Part shown: positions 16,631 through 25,450 of the stretch, piece by piece | How the letters are laid out: every line of letters begins with the position of its first letter | How positions within the stretch are numbered: position 1 is the stretch's first letter | Assembly (NCBI RefSeq): GCF_916715725.1 | Contig: NZ_CAKAPD010000013.1 | Span: 3,038 to 67,037, forward strand | Source of the DNA: an uncultured Rothia sp. | GTDB lineage: Bacteria > Actinomycetota > Actinomycetes > Actinomycetales > Micrococcaceae | DNA: 64,000 nucleotides | Direction of reading: 5' to 3' | Notes under the pieces: generated by a model | Database searches by the model: none | Seen by the model: the letters and a program-made list of their open reading frames with translations, nothing else | Told to the model about the DNA's origin: nothing | Made by a program: the position numbers and the translations under genes

Positions 16631-17620
16631 CTACTTCTTTCCGTTCTGCTTATTGCGTTGCTGCTTCTGGCGCTTCTTACCAACCGGCTGCTGACGCTGA
16701 CCCGCAGCGGCACGCTCACGAGCCTCCTGCAGATCCTTCTCGTGTTGCTCGCGGGTCTTACCAATCGGAGGCAGGCCCTTCGCCGCACGGCGAGCATTCA
16801 GCTCACGCTCCGCCTGAGAACCGGGGGTCGGGTTATTGCGGATAACCCACCACTGCTGACCCAGCGACCAGAGGTTCGACACGGTCCAGTAGTACATAAC
16901 ACCCAGCGGGAAGTTAATACCGGAAACAGCGAAGATGATCGGGAAGATGTACATGATCATCTGCTGCTGACGGAACATCGGGGAGTTCAGAGCCGCCTCC
17001 GACATGTTCTTCACGCTCAGCTGCTTCTGAATGTAGAACTGGGTCGCACTCATCAGAACAATCATGATGACCGCCTGAACAACGGTCGCGGTGGTGTCAC
17101 CGGCGCCCGGGTGCAGCATGGTCGCGAACAGCTGAGCACCAAAAATCTGCGAGTCATTGAACTGGTGCACCAGATCAGCCGGCAGCATGAGCACGCTCTC
17201 GTTGCTCTGCGCCGCGGTGGGAACGCCCATCAGCACCTGGTACAGACCGAAGAAAATCGGCATCTGAGCCAGAATCGGCAGGCAGGACGCGAAGGGGTTC
17301 GTACCGTGCTTACGGTACATTTCCATCTGCTCCTGAGCCATCGCCTGGCGGGAGAGCTGGTCCTTCTTGCCCTTGTACTTCTCCTGCAGCTTCGCCATAT
17401 CGCCCTGCATCGCGGTCATACCGCGCATAGCCTTAATCTGCTTGACGAACAGCGGAATGGTCAGGGTACGCATCACCAGAGTCAGGAAGATAATGCACAG
17501 AACCCAGGTCATACCGGACGCCGGGTCCATACCCAGCGAGGTGAAAAGAGTGTGGAACAGCCACAGGACCACGGAGACGATCCATTTAAACGGCCAAAGA
17601 ATCAAATCAAAAATATTCAC
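16631..17620 (-). CDS. yidC: Membrane protein insertase YidC
   Basis: 329 residues with about five transmembrane segments. Starts NIFDLILWPFKWIVSVVLWL, the YidC/Oxa1 amphipathic start, with conserved SCLPILAQMPIFFGLYQVL and a basic C-terminal tail ending in KKRQKQQRNKQNGKK. YidC inserts and folds inner-membrane proteins with or without SecYEG. Start GTG at 17620 with AAGGAG. Lies downstream of rnpA-yidD. Confidence 0.96.
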   Translation of the reverse strand: MNIFDLILWPFKWIVSVVLWLFHTLFTSLGMDPASGMTWVLCIIFLTLVMRTLTIPLFVKQIKAMRGMTAMQGDMAKLQEKYKGKKDQLSRQAMAQEQMEMYRKHGTNPFASCLPILAQMPIFFGLYQVLMGVPTAAQSNESVLMLPADLVHQFNDSQIFGAQLFATMLHPGAGDTTATVVQAVIMIVLMSATQFYIQKQLSVKNMSEAALNSPMFRQQQMIMYIFPIIFAVSGINFPLGVMYYWTVSNLWSLGQQWWVIRNNPTPGSQAERELNARRAAKGLPPIGKTREQHEKDLQEARERAAAGQRQQPVGKKRQKQQRNKQNGKK

Positions 17621-17687
17621 GCGGGAATACTCCTTAAGGACTCGGCTAAGTCATTGTGTGGGAGGCGCCGCCTACTCAGGGCGGGCG

Positions 17688-18146
17688 TCACCACCGGTGT
17701 GAGGGGGTGTAAAGATGGGGGTGGTTGAGCAGAATAATTTTCGGTTCTGCTCCGGGAGCGAAAGTACGCTTCCCCTCCGGGACTGGGTCGATACCTCCGG
17801 TCGCCCAGGGAACACACCGCAGGATGCGGCGCACCGTCAGGGAAAGCCCACCCATCGCACCGTGGGTGGTCAGCGCCTCCAGCGCGTAGGCTGAGCAGGT
17901 CGGGTAGTAGCGGCACACATCCCCGTAGAGGGGGGACACGACCTTGCGGTAGGCCTTCATGCACGCAATCAGCAGGTTCTGCGGTAGAACGTAGAGCGCC
18001 TGCAGGAAAGTTTCGGGCCTGACGAATTCGTTAGGCGCGAGCGCCAGCAGCTCGTCGGGGCCAAGAGTCTCAGCCGAGGCGCTGTAGGTGCCGCTGTGAT
18101 GCGCGTGGAAGCGTTCTTCACGGTGGGAACAGCGAGAGTGACTCAC
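17688..18146 (-). CDS. yidD: Membrane protein insertion efficiency factor YidD
   Basis: 152 residues, longer than the usual 70-110 because of N- and C-terminal extensions. The core is LLIACMKAYRKVVSPLYGDV followed by CRYYPTCSAYALEAL, the YidD signature of conserved cysteines. The GTG start overlaps the rnpA stop by four bases (GTGA), implying coupling. Confidence 0.93.
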   Translation of the reverse strand: MSHSRCSHREERFHAHHSGTYSASAETLGPDELLALAPNEFVRPETFLQALYVLPQNLLIACMKAYRKVVSPLYGDVCRYYPTCSAYALEALTTHGAMGGLSLTVRRILRCVPWATGGIDPVPEGKRTFAPGAEPKIILLNHPHLYTPSHRW

Positions 18147-18520
18147 GATGTCCCCTCGTCGCTCGGGACATTCTGCGGTCGGTTGACCTTAGCGAACGCG
18201 GTCTCGAGCGCCGATTCGTAGTCGCGGCGCAGCTGATCCCAGCTGGCGTTCGCGGAGGCGGGAAGCGCTCGCACAGCGATGGCGTAGCCTTCCGGATGCG
18301 CGGCGCAGGTGAGCGCGGCAAGCTCACGCAACCGGCGCTTCACCAGATTGCGTGTGACTGCGTTGCCCACCGCCTTCGACACAATGAAACCTACCTGGGT
18401 TGTTTTTCCAGGATTTTTCGCCGTAGATACAACGATGTTCCGACGTCCTGTACGGATGCCGGAACGGAAGGCGTGGGAGAATTCTGCGCTGGTGCGCATA
18501 CGGTGCCGTTGAGGCAGCAC
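18143..18520 (-). CDS. rnpA: Ribonuclease P protein component
   Basis: 125 residues. LPQRHRMRTSAEFSHAFRSG at the start and the RNR-type signature VGNAVTRNLVKRRLREL in the middle; it is highly basic. It helps RNase P RNA mature tRNA 5' ends. GTG start at 18520 behind AAGGGGA. Follows rpmH as in nearly all bacteria. Confidence 0.96.
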   Translation of the reverse strand: MLPQRHRMRTSAEFSHAFRSGIRTGRRNIVVSTAKNPGKTTQVGFIVSKAVGNAVTRNLVKRRLRELAALTCAAHPEGYAIAVRALPASANASWDQLRRDYESALETAFAKVNRPQNVPSDEGTS

Positions 18521-18598
18521 GTGTTCCCCTTTACGTAGTGTGGGAGATTCGGCTCGTGTGCTGAGCTGACCTCCGCGTGTATTTCACGCTTAATGATA

Positions 18599-18634
18599 GT
18601 TCGCCCGCCGATGCGTGTGCATCGGCGGGCGAAC
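18599..18634 (-). terminator. Hairpin after rpmH
   Basis: Perfect 16-bp stem (GTTCGCCCGCCGATGC) with a four-base loop between the rpmH stop and the rnpA start; it may partly terminate, giving more L34 than RnpA. Confidence 0.75.
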
Positions 18635-18646
18635 TATATGCCGTGA

Positions 18647-18784
18647 TTAGGCCGAGAGCTTTGCGCGGCCCTTACCGCGGCGGTTCGACAGAATCGCGCG
18701 GCCTGCACGGGTACGCATACGCAGACGGAAGCCGTGCTTCTTAGCGCGACGGCGGTTGTTCGGCTGGAAAGTACGCTTGCTCAT
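18647..18784 (-). CDS. rpmH: 50S ribosomal protein L34
   Basis: 45 residues: MSKRTFQPNNRRRAKKHGFR, then a basic middle containing the RMRTRAGRAIL block, ending in RGKGRAKLSA. This is a textbook L34. ATG at 18784 with an AAGGAGA site. Too short for most open-frame lists but unambiguous. It faces away from dnaA. Confidence 0.97.
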   Translation of the reverse strand: MSKRTFQPNNRRRAKKHGFRLRMRTRAGRAILSNRRGKGRAKLSA

Positions 18785-19110
18785 ACTTTGTCTCCTTGAT
18801 TTTTGCGGTTCGTGCCCTCATGGGGTATCAGAACCGTACGCTTCTTGGTGCACGGAGGTACCGCGACTATTCGCAGTAGGCGGTGCACACACAACAGCAC
18901 AACTTTAGAAGAGTGGAGGGCGTAAATCAAGTTCTTGGGGCGTTTTTCCGCGTGATTCCAGGCTCGTTTGCGCCGTGGAGGTGGTGATTGCGGTGCATTT
19001 ATGGGCTGTGGAGAAGCCCCTGATACAGAGGCTACAAACCTGGGGATATTTACAGTGGCACGATATCCACCGCGGTGCACAACAGTCTCTTACACTTGCC
19101 CACAGGAGAG

Positions 19111-19119
19111 TTATCCACA
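19111..19119 (+). promoter_or_regulatory. DnaA box (perfect)
   Basis: TTATCCACA, exact consensus, upstream of dnaA. Confidence 0.85.
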
Positions 19120-19188
19120 ACCCAGTATTCCTGAGACGTTCCGCAGAATATCAAGGAAGAACCCCCGCTATGCACTTAAATCCACTGC

Positions 19189-19197
19189 TTATCCACT
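19189..19197 (+). promoter_or_regulatory. DnaA box (one mismatch)
   Basis: TTATCCACT upstream of dnaA. Confidence 0.65.
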
Positions 19198-19199
19198 TC

Positions 19200-19209
19200 T
19201 GTAATTACA
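19200..19209. repeat. TGTAATTACA palindrome, copy 1
   Basis: Ten-base palindrome between two DnaA boxes upstream of dnaA; same sequence as copies at 21622, 21701 and 39096. Confidence 0.6.
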
Positions 19210-19234
19210 AGTTTTCCACCGTGTGGAAAACTCT

Positions 19235-19243
19235 TGTGGATAA
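19235..19243 (-). promoter_or_regulatory. DnaA box (perfect, reverse)
   Basis: TGTGGATAA, 27 bases before the dnaA -10 box; well placed for autoregulation of dnaA. Confidence 0.85.
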
Positions 19244-19269
19244 CTTTCTTCACCCGTGCATTAACCGGG

Positions 19270-19275
19270 TAGAAT
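19270..19275 (+). promoter_or_regulatory. dnaA promoter -10 box
   Basis: TAGAAT. A transcript starting about seven bases later would begin after the ATG at 19280, which supports the start at 19355 for dnaA. No good -35 is seen. Confidence 0.5.
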
Positions 19276-19354
19276 CTTAATGACCTCGCGGTGGTTTCCG
19301 GCATTATTTCTTTACTGCGCCACCGCTTCACATCGAGTGAAAGTAAAGAATTTC

Positions 19355-21061
19355 ATGACCGAGTCTCTTCAGGCGCGCTGGGCGCATCTGCTCTCCATTC
19401 TTGCCGCCGATCCGGCGGTGACGGCACGTCAGCGTGGTTTCGTGAATCTTGCGCAGCCTCAGGGACTGATGGGTTCTTCTCGCCTCATTATTGAGGTGCC
19501 GAATAAGCTCACTCGTGCGGTCTTTGAGGAGCAGATTAGCGCCTCGTTCCGTGCGGCTCTGCACGAGGCTTTTGGCCCGTCGACCACCGCGCTTTTCGAT
19601 GTGAATGAGTCGATGATTCCGGTTGAACCTGCAAGTCAGGACGTTTTCCAGGGTGAGCGTGAGGTGCACGTTGAGCAGGCTCCTACTGCCGCTCCGACTG
19701 TTCCCGCGCATCCCGAGGTACCCACCGGCTCGCGTGCTTTTGAGTATTACACGGAGCCGCATCCGAGCCCTGATCACTACGAGGTGCCCGCCGATGAGCA
19801 GGTCACCCGCCCCTCCCTGCAGGCTTTGGAGGCGGAGCGTGCCGGCTTCCCTTCCGCTCAGCAGCCGGCTCCCGTGACGACTCCGACGGCTCCTGCCGCA
19901 GGTGTGCCTCGCGAATACCCGGCGCCGGCTTTCGTGCCGGATGCCCCGGCGGTACCGGAGTCTCAACAGGTGCATCCGCACGAAGACCCGGAAAACGCCC
20001 CGACTTGGGATAGCTCTGCCCGACTGAACCCGAACTACACCTTCGACACCTTCGTGATTGGTCAGTCCAACCGTTTTGCGCACGCGAGTGCTTTCGCGGT
20101 GGCGGAGCAGCCCGGCATTGTCTACAACCCGCTCTTCATCTACGGTGGTTCGGGTCTGGGTAAGACCCACCTACTGCACGCGATCGGTCACTACACCAAG
20201 TACCTGTACCCTAATCTGCGCGTGCGTTACGTGAATTCTGAGGAGTTCACGAACGATTTCATTAACTCGATTCGCGATGATGAGGGTTCGTCGTTCAAGC
20301 AGATTTACCGCAATGTTGACGTTCTGCTGATTGACGATATCCAGTTCTTGGCGGGTAAAGAGGCGACGATGGAGGAGTTCTTCCATACCTTCAACGCCCT
20401 GTACAACCACCAGAAGCAGATCGTGATTACCTCTGATTTGCCGCCGAAGCAGCTGACCGGTTTCGCTGAGCGTATGCGTTCGCGTTTCGGTTCGGGCCTG
20501 AACGTGGATGTGCAGCCTCCGGAGCTGGAGACCCGTATCGCGATTCTGCGGAAGAAGGCTCAGAACGAAATTTTGCCGGTACGCGATGACGTCATGGAGT
20601 ACATTGCTTCCCATGTCACGGCCAATATTCGCGAGTTGGAGGGTGCTCTGATTCGTGCGAGCGCTGCCGCCTCGATGAAGAAGCCGCCGGAGCCCATTAC
20701 CCTGGCTGAGGCTGAGACTTATCTGAAGGATTTGCTCTCTGATACCGGTGGTGCGGAGATTACGTCGGCGCTGGTTTTGGCGACGGTGGCGAAATATTTT
20801 GATGTGTCCATTGAGGATATGCAGTCGAAGTCTCGCACCCGTACGCTCACGAATGCGCGCCAGGTGGCAATGTATCTTCTGCGTGAGCTGACCGAGATGT
20901 CTCTGCCGCGTATTGGCAACGATCTGGGTGGCCGCGACCATACGACGGTGATGCACGCGGTGCGTAAGGTGAGCGCGCAGATGGCGGAGCGTCAGACGAT
21001 TTTCAATCAGGTGACTGAGCTGACGAATTTGATCCGCCAGGAGCAGCGCGCCGCCTGCTAG
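19355..21061 (+). CDS. dnaA: Chromosomal replication initiator protein DnaA
   Basis: 568 residues. Domain I (about 1-85, MTESLQARWAHLLSILAADP onward), a Pro/Glu-rich linker (domain II, about 90-220), AAA+ domain III with GGSGLGKTHLLHAIGHY (Walker A, about 264) and LLIDDIQFLAGKEATMEEFF (Walker B), and domain IV with the DNA-binding signature GRDHTTVMHAVRKV. The frame is open from 19280, but those extra 25 codons lie around the predicted transcript start and look non-native, so I place the start at 19355. DnaA binds the boxes on either side and melts oriC. Confidence 0.97.
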   Translation: MTESLQARWAHLLSILAADPAVTARQRGFVNLAQPQGLMGSSRLIIEVPNKLTRAVFEEQISASFRAALHEAFGPSTTALFDVNESMIPVEPASQDVFQGEREVHVEQAPTAAPTVPAHPEVPTGSRAFEYYTEPHPSPDHYEVPADEQVTRPSLQALEAERAGFPSAQQPAPVTTPTAPAAGVPREYPAPAFVPDAPAVPESQQVHPHEDPENAPTWDSSARLNPNYTFDTFVIGQSNRFAHASAFAVAEQPGIVYNPLFIYGGSGLGKTHLLHAIGHYTKYLYPNLRVRYVNSEEFTNDFINSIRDDEGSSFKQIYRNVDVLLIDDIQFLAGKEATMEEFFHTFNALYNHQKQIVITSDLPPKQLTGFAERMRSRFGSGLNVDVQPPELETRIAILRKKAQNEILPVRDDVMEYIASHVTANIRELEGALIRASAAASMKKPPEPITLAEAETYLKDLLSDTGGAEITSALVLATVAKYFDVSIEDMQSKSRTRTLTNARQVAMYLLRELTEMSLPRIGNDLGGRDHTTVMHAVRKVSAQMAERQTIFNQVTELTNLIRQEQRAAC

Positions 21062-21073
21062 ATGCGCTTTTAT

Positions 21074-21132
21074 CCCTGTCCCGTAGCTTATTTTGTGCCT
21101 CGACTAGGTGTTTTATAGGCTTCGGGGCAGGG
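21074..21132 (+). terminator. Possible dnaA terminator
   Basis: CCCTGTCCCG pairs with CGGGGCAGGG (one G-T) across a 39-base loop just after dnaA; no U-run. Confidence 0.35.
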
Positions 21133-21185
21133 TCTTCACGCTGGATTCAAGGGTTTTAGCGACTCAAAAAGCTAGATTTTTGGGG

Positions 21186-21194
21186 TGTGGATAA
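21186..21194 (-). promoter_or_regulatory. DnaA box (perfect, reverse) in oriC
   Basis: TGTGGATAA in the dnaA-dnaN gap. Confidence 0.85.
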
Positions 21195-21621
21195 GCTGTG
21201 CTTTAACTCATGCGTTTTTGTGGACGTTAAGTGCATGAATATTCAAAAGGTGTGGAATCGAGGAAATGCATAAATATCCATACACAATGCATCCTCAGGA
21301 CTAAGTGGTTTCTTCCACTTAATGTCCACAGGCTACTTCCGCGTCATTGCAGGCAAGGAAGGGGTTTTCCACCGTTTCCACAAGCGTTAACAATACTACT
21401 GTACTTAAAGAAAAAATCCTCTCCATAACAAGTAGTTCTGCTCGACCAACCGAGCTGGTTCAGGTTTTTTGTGTGCCCCTATTGAAAATGTAGATTTTCG
21501 CGGATTTGGATCGATAGCTGCATGCTATCTCTGAGGTTGGGTTTGAAGAAGAACCAACACCGAACCATCACCTAATTCGAACCTGTTTTCGACTGGATTT
21601 GCTACACCTTCCGCCTATCTT

Positions 21622-21631
21622 TGTAATTACA
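21622..21631. repeat. TGTAATTACA palindrome, copy 2
   Basis: In oriC, flanked by T and A runs. Confidence 0.6.
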
Positions 21632-21700
21632 AAAATACAACGGCACTACATGCCTCATCTCACCCGATTTTTCGCTGCAGGATCGACCTTCGAGTCTCTG

Positions 21701-21710
21701 TGTAATTACA
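21701..21710. repeat. TGTAATTACA palindrome, copy 3
   Basis: In oriC, 79 bases from copy 2 and about 136 bases before dnaN. Confidence 0.6.
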
Positions 21711-21846
21711 AAATCCGGTAGGATGGATAGACGCGCGCGCGGAAGATTCACTGCGCATCAGAGCACGCGGTATTTCCGGCTCTATCGCCCAAAGCTTTAC
21801 GTGCGCCCAAAAACTACTCTCTAATTCCGTGAAAGGCGCCTTCTCG

Positions 21847-22971
21847 ATGAAATTCACCGTTGAACGCGATGTCCTTGCCGAAGCAGTCGGCTGGACGGCA
21901 CGCTCACTTCCGCTGCGTCCCACCTCCCCCGTACTCAACGGTCTGCTGATTACCGCCTCCGCAGGTGAGGTCAGCATCGCAAGCTTCGATCACGAGACCA
22001 GCGCCCGCCAGGTCATTGCAGCCGATGTCGAAGCAGAAGGCGTTTGCCTGGTTCCCGGCAAGATCCTGGCAGAAATTTGCCGATCCCTACCGAATGCACC
22101 CGTCGAGTTCACCGCAGATGAGTCCGTGATTCGTATTCACTGCCGTTCCGCTAACTTTCAGCTGGCTGGCATGCCGGTCGTGGACTACCCCGAGCTTCCC
22201 GAGCTTCCCGAAATTTCCGGTACCGTGGACGGCGCCGAATTCGCTGAAGCCGTCAAGCAGGTTCAGATTGCGGTATCCAAGGATGAGACCCTGCCGCTGC
22301 TGACCGGTATCCGCGTAGAAATCAATGGCGACACCATGACTCTGCTCGCCACCGACCGCTACCGCCTGGCAATGCGCGAAATCAAGTGGAACCCGACCAA
22401 CCCTGACGTTCAGGCGGCTGTGCTGCTGAAGGCTAAGACCGTCTCTGAGGTCGGTAGCACCCTCTCCGGTTCCGGCGATCTGTCTATCGCCCTGCCCGCA
22501 GCGGGCGAGCTGATCGGCTTCGCAGCGGGTACCCGCCGCACCACCAGCGTTCTGATGGACGGCGACTACCCCAACATCCGTGCGCTGTTCCCCGAGCAGA
22601 CCCCGATTCACGCGGTGGTTCGCACCTCCGACCTGGCTGAGGCTGCTCGCCGTATCTCCCTCGTGGCCGAGCGCAACACTCCCCTGCGTCTGAAGTTCAC
22701 TCAGGGTTCGGTTGCTATTGATGCCGGCCGCGGTGATGAGGCTCAGGCTTCCGAGACTCTGCAGGCGCACCTGTCCGGTGATGACATCACCGTTGCGTAC
22801 AACCCCGCCTACCTCTCGGATGGTTTGAAGGTTTTCGGTACTGAGTTCGTTCGTTTCTCCTTTACCGATGCGCCGAAGCCCGCCGTGATTTCCGGTCAGG
22901 ACGAGCCTCTGGCTGAGGATGACCGCAACTACCGTTACCTGCTGATGCCGGTTCGCCTGCCGTCGAACTAG
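21847..22971 (+). CDS. dnaN: DNA polymerase III beta subunit (sliding clamp)
   Basis: 374 residues from the ATG at 21847 (MKFTVERDVLAEAVGW); an in-frame upstream ATG at 21829 coincides with the ribosome-binding site GAAAGGCG, so it is less likely. Three clamp domains are recognisable, with LLTGIRVEINGDTMTLLATD and a C-terminal end YRYLLMPVRLPSN. The clamp ring tethers polymerases to DNA. Between oriC and recF as in other actinobacteria. Confidence 0.97.
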   Translation: MKFTVERDVLAEAVGWTARSLPLRPTSPVLNGLLITASAGEVSIASFDHETSARQVIAADVEAEGVCLVPGKILAEICRSLPNAPVEFTADESVIRIHCRSANFQLAGMPVVDYPELPELPEISGTVDGAEFAEAVKQVQIAVSKDETLPLLTGIRVEINGDTMTLLATDRYRLAMREIKWNPTNPDVQAAVLLKAKTVSEVGSTLSGSGDLSIALPAAGELIGFAAGTRRTTSVLMDGDYPNIRALFPEQTPIHAVVRTSDLAEAARRISLVAERNTPLRLKFTQGSVAIDAGRGDEAQASETLQAHLSGDDITVAYNPAYLSDGLKVFGTEFVRFSFTDAPKPAVISGQDEPLAEDDRNYRYLLMPVRLPSN

Positions 22972-23089
22972 TTTCAGTGTTTGCCGCCCCGCGCGCCTCC
23001 CAAGGTTCTGCCCAAGGAAGCCCGCGGGGCTGTGCTTTCTGCCCTCCCGTACCCATCCCCAACCGAACCGCATGAAAGGAGCTGCTCCG

Positions 23090-24319
23090 GTGTATATCGA
23101 CCATATTTCGTTGTTGGATTACCGCACCTACGCTCTGCTGAGCCTGCCTCTTTCGGCGGGGGTCACGGTTTTTCTGGGCTCTAACGGTGTGGGTAAAACC
23201 AATATTGTTGAGGCGATTGACTATGCGGCGTCTCTGTCTTCGCACCGTGTGAGCCATGACGGGCCGCTGGTGCGGATGGGTGCTTCGCGCGCCTATATTC
23301 GCACCCGTACGGTGCGCGGTTCGCAGCAGACGGTGACTGAGTTTGAGATTGCTCCGGGGCAGAGTAACCGCGTGCGCATTAACCGTGCCGCGCCGGTGCG
23401 TGCAAAGGAGGCGCTGGGTATTGCCCGCACGGTGCTGTTCTCCCCGGAGGATTTGCAATTGGTGAAGGGCGATCCGGCGGGTCGTCGCCGTTTTGTGGAT
23501 GAGCTGGCGACCTCTTTGCGTCCTGTGGTTGCTGGGTACCGTAGCGAGTATGAGCGGATTTTGCGTCAGCGCAATTCGCTACTGAAATCCATGCAGCGTA
23601 AGGCACGGGACGAGAACGCTTTGAGTACCCTGGCGGTTTGGGATGAGCAGCTATCGACCCTGGGTGCCCAGCTGCTTTCTGCGCGTTTTCGCCTGCTGCA
23701 GCGCTTTTTGCCGCAGCTTCGCCGCGCCTACGCGGGGCTGACGGACGGCTCAAAGGAAGTCGGTTTCAACTATGAGTCGACTGTTTTTTCGAGCATGGGC
23801 GAGCGCTCAATCGAGCACGCGGCGCTGATGCGCATTGAGGACCTCAAAGAGGCTTTGATGCGCGGTTTTGCGGAGCGTCGGCGCGATGAGATTGAGCGCG
23901 GTGTGACCCTGGTGGGGCCGCACCGTGAGGATATTACCCTGCTGCTTGGTGGCATGCCGGTGAAGCATTTCGCTTCGCACGGTGAGAGCTGGTCTTTTGC
24001 GCTGGCGCTGAAGTTGGCATCCTGGTTTGTGCATGTTGAGGATGATTCCTCAGCGGGGTCTTCGCCGATTCTGATTCTTGATGATGTGTTTGCGGAGCTG
24101 GATTCTGCGCGCCGCCACCGTCTGGGTGCGATGGTTGCTGATGCGGAGCAGGTGCTGATTACCTGTGCGGTGCTGAGCGATATTCCGGAGGAGCTGGGTG
24201 ACTACCGCCTGGTGTCGGTGACGGCTGGTCATGCCGAGTATGTGCAGCCTGCCGTTGCTACTGTGGATAGCGAGGGGTCTACTGTGTCTGCGCTCGCGGA
24301 GGGTGACGGCGATGAGTAA
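23090..24319 (+). CDS. recF: DNA replication and repair protein RecF
   Basis: 409 residues. Start GTG at 23090 (VYIDHISLLDYRTYALLSL) behind AAAGGAG; an ATG six codons upstream overlaps that site. Walker A is GSNGVGKTNIVEAIDYAA (about 30-47) and the signature/Walker B region is ILILDDVFAELDSARR near 335. This SMC-like ATPase helps load RecA at gaps. Its last codons overlap the start of the next gene. Confidence 0.95.
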   Translation: MYIDHISLLDYRTYALLSLPLSAGVTVFLGSNGVGKTNIVEAIDYAASLSSHRVSHDGPLVRMGASRAYIRTRTVRGSQQTVTEFEIAPGQSNRVRINRAAPVRAKEALGIARTVLFSPEDLQLVKGDPAGRRRFVDELATSLRPVVAGYRSEYERILRQRNSLLKSMQRKARDENALSTLAVWDEQLSTLGAQLLSARFRLLQRFLPQLRRAYAGLTDGSKEVGFNYESTVFSSMGERSIEHAALMRIEDLKEALMRGFAERRRDEIERGVTLVGPHREDITLLLGGMPVKHFASHGESWSFALALKLASWFVHVEDDSSAGSSPILILDDVFAELDSARRHRLGAMVADAEQVLITCAVLSDIPEELGDYRLVSVTAGHAEYVQPAVATVDSEGSTVSALAEGDGDE

Positions 24320-25007
24320 CCCTGCCCGCCCTCAAAACCATGTTTCACGTGAAACATACGACGAGTTTGCGGAACTGCAGTTTACAGAGCCTCAAAACCC
24401 GCGCGAGGTTGATAGCGTGGGCGAGTTCTATCGCGACGAGGTGGACGCCCCCTCCGCCCTACTGACCCGTATGCGCGTGGCGGCTCAGGAACGTGGCGAA
24501 GCGCCTCTCAACGCCTTCTCTGCGAATAAAATCATGCGCGATTTCGGTGCAGTCATGTCCGGCACCACCTCGAAGAAGAAATCACGGCGAGCGCAGGGCT
24601 GGGACCCTCGCGTGATGGGTGGTTATAGTGGCCCCGGAGAGAGCTCTCGCGACCCTAAACCCCTCGGTGGCATCGTTAGTGCCCTGATTCGCTCTCGCGG
24701 CTGGAAAGAGCCCGTGGCGGTCTCTAGCGTGCTGGCGCGTTGGGCTGAGCTTGTGGGCCCCGAAATCGCCGCGCATACCCGCCCGATCAGCTTCGAAAAC
24801 TCCATCGTTGAAGTCCAGTGCGACTCTACCGCCTGGACGACTCAGCTGCGCCTGATGCACGGGCACCTCATCGAGCTATTCCGCCGTGAACTGGGTGAAG
24901 GTGTCGTAGCTCAGGTTCGCGTGCTGAGCCCGAATAATGGGCGCTGGAATCAGCGAGGCTACCGGCGCGCCACCGGCATGCGCGGTGTGCGCGATACCTA
25001 CGGGTAG
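24312..25007 (+). CDS. DUF721 / DciA-like protein
   Basis: 231 residues, ATG at 24312 overlapping the recF stop (GATGAGTAA). The N-terminal 120 residues are polar and probably disordered. The C-terminal DUF721 domain reads RSRGWKEPVAVSSVLARWAE then LVGPEIAAHTRPISF and VQCDSTAWTTQLRLM. DUF721 proteins include DciA, the helicase operator that helps load DnaB in bacteria lacking DnaC/DnaI; location beside recF is the classic actinobacterial one. A parS site lies within codons 10-15. Confidence 0.85.
   Translation: MSNPARPQNHVSRETYDEFAELQFTEPQNPREVDSVGEFYRDEVDAPSALLTRMRVAAQERGEAPLNAFSANKIMRDFGAVMSGTTSKKKSRRAQGWDPRVMGGYSGPGESSRDPKPLGGIVSALIRSRGWKEPVAVSSVLARWAELVGPEIAAHTRPISFENSIVEVQCDSTAWTTQLRLMHGHLIELFRRELGEGVVAQVRVLSPNNGRWNQRGYRRATGMRGVRDTYG
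24341..24356. promoter_or_regulatory. parS: parS centromere site 6, inside the DUF721 gene
   Basis: Perfect TGTTTCACGTGAAACA within the fifth part of the coding start (residues HVSRET), the nearest parS to the right of oriC. Confidence 0.95.
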
Positions 25008-25450
25008 GCGCATCGCGTCGCTGCGTCGCATTGCCACGGCGGGAAACTGAGACATTGGGGGCGTTGTATGAAACGTGCCCCTTTTCTGCACCTCATGATT
25101 TTCTGCACGCTATGAAAGCTTTAGAATCGCCGGCAACCTCCACGAAGTGGTGAACCGTACCCCCTATCTCAAAAGGGGGTTGAAACACTCTAAACCGCCT
25201 TTGCGGGCTTTTGAGCGGGTGGTGGCGCCCAAAAAAGCTCAATATGTGACGTATGTAGATGGTTTTATGCTCTCTTGCTCGGTAAAATAAAAGAGACAAT
25301 GCGTAAAGTGTGCCCACCTATGGGCACCACCGGCAACGCGGGTTGTGCAGGCGCTATCTGGTGCCCTTCGTGAGGCGTTCTAGGCTCCCCTCTGAGCTGC
25401 CCGCAGTTCTTCTTCGCCGGTTGCATCATCTACTCAAGGAGTTCTGCCTC
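25008..25450. other. gyrB upstream region
   Basis: 443 bases without a supported gene. It contains a hairpin ACCCCCT/AGGGGGT at 25159-25180 and a plausible gyrB -10 box TAAAAT at 25283-25288; no clear -35 is seen. The leader of about 160 bases before gyrB is long and might be regulatory (gyrase genes are often supercoiling-controlled). Confidence 0.45.

Larger units (their letters stand above)
18785..19354. other. Left part of the origin region (rpmH-dnaA intergenic)
   Basis: 570 bases without a gene. It contains three DnaA boxes (19111, 19189, 19235), a TGTAATTACA palindrome at 19200-19209, GTTTTCCACCGTGTGGAAAAC at 19211-19231, and the dnaA promoter with TAGAAT at 19270-19275. Confidence 0.7.
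21062..21846. other. oriC: oriC (dnaA-dnaN intergenic region)
   Basis: 785 bases without a gene between dnaA and dnaN. It holds a perfect reverse DnaA box at 21186-21194, degenerate boxes around 21218, 21250, 21321 and 21365-21380, an AT-rich stretch around 21385-21430, and two TGTAATTACA palindromes at 21622 and 21701. Gene orientation switches around this point, as expected of an origin. The unwinding element cannot be placed precisely by eye. Confidence 0.85.
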